From: Tiliqua scincoides
Taxonomy: Eukaryota > Chordata > Lepidosauria > Squamata > Scincidae
Length of the DNA: 64,000 nt
Reading direction: 5' to 3'
NCBI RefSeq assembly: GCF_035046505.1
Contig: NC_089821.1
Span: 62,652,256-62,716,255 of the forward strand
The position numbers and the translations under genes are program-made. Positions 60,726-64,000 of the stretch are shown piece by piece (within the stretch, counting starts at the first letter, position 1; every line of letters starts with the position of its first letter). Under the pieces are notes generated by a model that was given only the letters and a program-made list of their open reading frames with translations, had not been told where the DNA came from and did not search any database.

Positions 60726-61572
60726 GCTCCACTCCCCTGAATTACATACTCTTCATGAACCATATTTAGTCCATGCCCCCCTTCCCTATTTTCTTAATAG
60801 ACAATCAGTGGTATTTGTTAATCTTTTTGGACGTGTGAAAGATCTCAGCATGCAGTAGCAGGTCTTGGGTCTATTGCGCTCAACCTTTCCTGGATTGGAA
60901 CTGGAAATTTAATCTTTTGTGGTATCTAAGTATGAAATGAGGTGCTTTCTAATATGCCTTTCTGCAGGATGCTTGTTCAGTGACTGTAACCTGGAAATTG
61001 ATGATCTGTAAAGAGTTGATGGATGCTTCTGTAGTGAGTTTTAAAGGAATAATGTGATACGTGGGATATGCAAGAGGTGTTTGAATCTCTAGAAAAACAG
61101 TGTGAAAAAACTGGACTGATAGCAGTGAGCTTTGTCTTTGTATCAGTAACATTTTGAAAAAGTTGTGTTTAAGAAACATGAAGCCATGGTTCTTGGGCAA
61201 TTATGGCAACAAATGTCCAAACTGCACATCTTGTCCTGGAGATTCAGGAACTAAAAAAACCCCGACAGATTTTTTGTTTTTTTTAACATGAGCTGATGCA
61301 GGTTCTTCTATTAGGAACATTATGGTAAAGAGCTTATTCAGCTCTGCTTGGCTCAAGATCACTGAAAGCAGAGTGGGTCTTTGCCCTATGCTCCAGATCC
61401 TCCTCCTGAGCATTTGGATTGCTAGAGACTGCATAATGGTAGCTTCTTTGCCATCCATGCTGGCAGAACCATTTGTTTCTTAGGGACAGTAAAGAGAAAG
61501 ACGCAGAAATAGACCTGGAAACTTCCTTCTGATTTTTTCTTTCCAGTTTCAGGTCTAGGAAACTAAAGGGAA

Positions 61573-63488
61573 ATGAACTGGGGTTTCAAAGTCTCTCTAG
61601 GAAGGAATATACTTTGTGCTGCAAGTCTTCGGGTATTAATAGGTGAGTAGCAGCCCAATTCAAAAGACTATAGATAATATGGAAAAGACATGGCAGATTT
61701 GGGGACAATTGATGTGAGGTGTGGAGGTTCCTGACCTGGAATGAAAGAGATACTTGGGGCACTGATGTTAATAAAATTGCTGCAGTTTATAGGAGGAAAG
61801 TCAAATGTAGGAAGCTGCTTTATGACTGCTCTGATTGGCGATAGCTCTCCAAGATCTCAGGCAGACTCTTTCTTAGGCCTGCTACCTGAGATACCAAGGA
61901 TTAGAACTGCAGTCATCTGTATGCAAAGAGAAGTGCTCTATCACTGAGCTATGACTTCGGCTGCATCTGCTGGTTCAAAGTTAGACTCCAGTATTGTATA
62001 CACTTACCTGGGAGTAAGTTCCATTGAAGTCAGAGGTGCTTACTTCTGCTCAGACGTGCATAGGCTTGCACTGTTAGCGTTGTTTTTACCTCTGTATCTG
62101 AGCTCTTAATAATTTTTTGTAGGACATTTTTAGTATGCAAATGGTTTTTCATTTGAATATCTTCTGAGCAGCTGTGTGAGATAAGTAAAATTTAACCTGT
62201 AGCTAGATGTGCTTGAAAATGGTGTTACAATATCTTTTTTTTTACTCATAAGTAAGTCCATTGTGTTCAGTAAGATTTAGACTGTAATCCTGTCTTGCTC
62301 ACTGGAAACAAACAAGAGCCTTTTAAAAAAGTTTTTGTATTATGGCAGATACATGGTAGGTATTTACTAATAATTCCTGCTCTGCAGCAAATGCCAAGCT
62401 TGAGTTAGCTAAGTTGTATGGGTTTCTATTCCTCTGCAAAAATGTTGTGGTCAGCTGTGCTGAGGCCTGCTTTTGATTGTTGTTATCTCTTAGGATGGAG
62501 GAATCTCTGGATACATGCCCAGCAACATCATTACAAAAGCTCCTCTCATTCTATAGCCTCCAAAAATCTGCCCACAATTTCATTGGGATCTGCCTTCCAC
62601 TATCTGAATGGAAACATATGGCAAAAGAGTCCAGAAAGCAACATGGAGAAGATGGCATGCAGTTATGGAGTGGGGTATAGTCTTTTTTTCCCCTTTTTGT
62701 ACCTGTTCCTGTTAACCTGACATTGAATGCTGGCAGCTTCCTTCATAAAACAAGTTTGGGCTCTTGTTTTACTACTCACAGATTTGCATAGGCATAAGCC
62801 GTTCCTTTAGAAATGTCAGAACTGCCTAGCTGGATCAAAGCATCTAATCTTGGATTCTGTTTCCAGAGGCAGCCAGCTAGATGCCTCTGCAGGCCCATCT
62901 GCAGGTACATGAAAGTGATGCCCCTCCCCAACATTTGATACTGTTTTGTAGTTTCATTGCGTGTTTTGGATTTCTTATTTCTGTGTTCCCTGGAGACTCA
63001 AGTCTTACAGTGGCATTCCAATATTAAAATAATCTGAAATAAGGTTACCTGCAAAATAAGGAACATTCCTGAATTCATCTGGAATTCTGCATATTTATTG
63101 CTCACAGATATCTAGACAGATATCTATGTTTTCCCATGTGAAAATTGTCCCAGTTTGGAAGACCTATTCTGATTTTCCCAAATGTTAATTTGTTTCCAAT
63201 TCCCCCAGTCTGGGTAAACTGGTCTGCAGAATGACATTTTAAAGTGCTTGCTTGTAACCTGTTGTGTGTGCACTGTGTTGTTAGCAGGATCCAGGGAGCC
63301 ATTCGGCCCTTTTCCTTATCTACTACCCCAATGGTATTCTTTGGATCTGGCAGAGGAGGAAATACTGGTGGAAAGGAGAAGCTGACCCTGAAGGATGTGA
63401 CTGAATTAATTCAGAAGAGAGAATGCCAGAGGATAGTGGTGATGGTTGGAGCAGGGCTGAGCACTCCTAGTGGTATCCCAGATTTCAG
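61573..63488 (+). CDS. SIRT3: SIRT3 NAD-dependent deacetylase, first three coding exons (partial)
   Basis: Coding exons 61573-61642, 62494-62674 and 63288-63488 join in frame (phases 1, 2, 2) to about 150 residues; the rest lies past the window. The third exon is diagnostic: KLTLKDVTELIQKRECQRI, then VVMVGAGLSTPSGIPDFR, the NAD-binding GAG and PDFR motifs of sirtuins, nearly identical to human SIRT3. The first exon encodes MNWGFKVSLGRNILCAASLR, a basic, Ser/Leu-rich mitochondrial presequence, which fits SIRT3 and argues against other sirtuins. Exon 1 of the coding part probably starts at 61547 after TTTCTTTCCAG, so a non-coding exon should lie upstream, likely in the PSMD13 promoter region. 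The in-frame ATG at about 62643 could start a shorter form. It acts in the mitochondrial matrix. Confidence 0.87.
61986..62079. repeat. Short palindromic MITE-like repeat (AGTAAG type)
   Basis: CCTGGGAGTAAGTTCCATTG faces GTGCTTACTTCTGCTCAGAC. In the intron after SIRT3's first coding exon; a further fragment is at about 62250-62300. Confidence 0.75.
62811..62930 (-). mobile_element. Old CR1-like fragment
   Basis: GAACTGCCTAGCTGGATCAA resembles the antisense CR1 3' end (GAACAGCCCCACTGGATCAG in the young copy). Strongly diverged. Confidence 0.5.
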
Positions 63489-64000
63489 GTAACACCACAG
63501 CTGCTGTCAAGTGGGTTGTGCTTTTGATTGTACAAACATTACCCGTCCTTCAGTCCCTGGAGGAGTCTCTAACTTGTAGAAGCAATTTTCCATGGCCATC
63601 ACACTGCTCAGATCACATTTGGAATAACTTTGAGAAGCACAGTGCTTGCTGTAGGAGTGGAGTATGAATGAGGAGTGGAGTATGAATGAGGGCTCAGATT
63701 ATAGTTGTAGGAGGAGGGCAGGTAAGGGTGTTGGCATAACTTTTTTTTTAACTCCTATATAGTGAGATCCTGCTCCCATTTGCTTAATGGGTACCCAGAA
63801 TAATTAAAAAGATGTCATCAAAATCACAAGACTGGCATTTTGCTATATGTTCTATAATTCTTCAACTGTTTTCTTGCTTCCATTATTGTTCCTTTCACAG
63901 ATGATAACCTATGAGTAAAAACAGATGCAGTATAAAAACAAAATGCATAGTTGATGTATCAGTTGCTGTGAGTGTCCCGTATCTTTCTAGCTTCCCAGCT
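63489..64000. other. SIRT3 intron, running off the window
   Basis: It begins with the donor GTAACACC after the PDFR codons. No further exon was recognised before the window ends. Confidence 0.6.

Noticed and set aside
62442-62674. An alternative SIRT3 start reading MLWSAVLRPAFDCCYLLGW through the 62494 acceptor
   Set aside because: Plausible in frame, but the exon at 61573-61642 has the right phase, a consensus donor and a better presequence, so the read-through is more likely intron.

Overview
The window is vertebrate genomic DNA, most likely from a squamate reptile (probably a lizard). It has spliced genes with GT-AG introns, CR1 LINEs, a tRNA-derived SINE, many non-autonomous hAT elements, and small palindromic MITE-like repeats. 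No bacterial, viral or CRISPR content was seen, and no retroviral or LTR element was recognised. The species assignment is an inference from repeat content and gene order.

Five genes can be assembled exon by exon. (1) 11-13800 (+): an NLRP6-like inflammasome sensor with PYD, NACHT and LRRs, in eight exons and 948 residues, all in frame. (2) 18743-32579 (+): a complete ficolin with signal peptide, 18 collagen triplets and a fibrinogen-like domain, in eight exons and 332 residues. (3) 37548-40705 (+): a two-exon, 70-residue COX8B, whose exons are too short to stand out as open frames. (4) 44145-56989 (-): PSMD13/Rpn9 of the proteasome lid, in thirteen exons and 376 residues, the same length as the human protein. 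(5) 61573-63488 (+, running off the window): the first three coding exons of SIRT3, divergent from PSMD13 as in mammals.

The order SIRT3-PSMD13-COX8B-NLRP6 matches, from memory, the mouse block on chromosome 7 and human 11p15.5, where COX8B has become a pseudogene. That synteny is the main reason for calling the first gene NLRP6. The ficolin between NLRP6 and COX8B is not part of the mammalian block as I know it, and is the most notable feature of the locus. Two CpG-rich promoter regions are visible, one at COX8B (about 37310-37790) and one shared by PSMD13 and SIRT3 (about 56560-57350). The ficolin instead has a TATA box.

The rest is intronic or intergenic DNA packed with repeats. Several hAT copies have recognisable 8-bp target duplications. 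One carries a 3'-end CR1 fragment with an open 379-codon reverse-transcriptase frame, inserted into COX8B intron 1. Ficolin intron 1 holds a stack of nested insertions: an old CR1 split by another LINE, itself split by a SINE. Two long fold-back palindromes, a mariner/Tigger-like MITE, composite hAT copies that contain a second hAT end, and several microsatellites complete the picture. Functionally the locus pairs innate immunity genes (NLRP, ficolin) with housekeeping or mitochondrial genes (COX8B, PSMD13, SIRT3). They are neighbours, not an operon.
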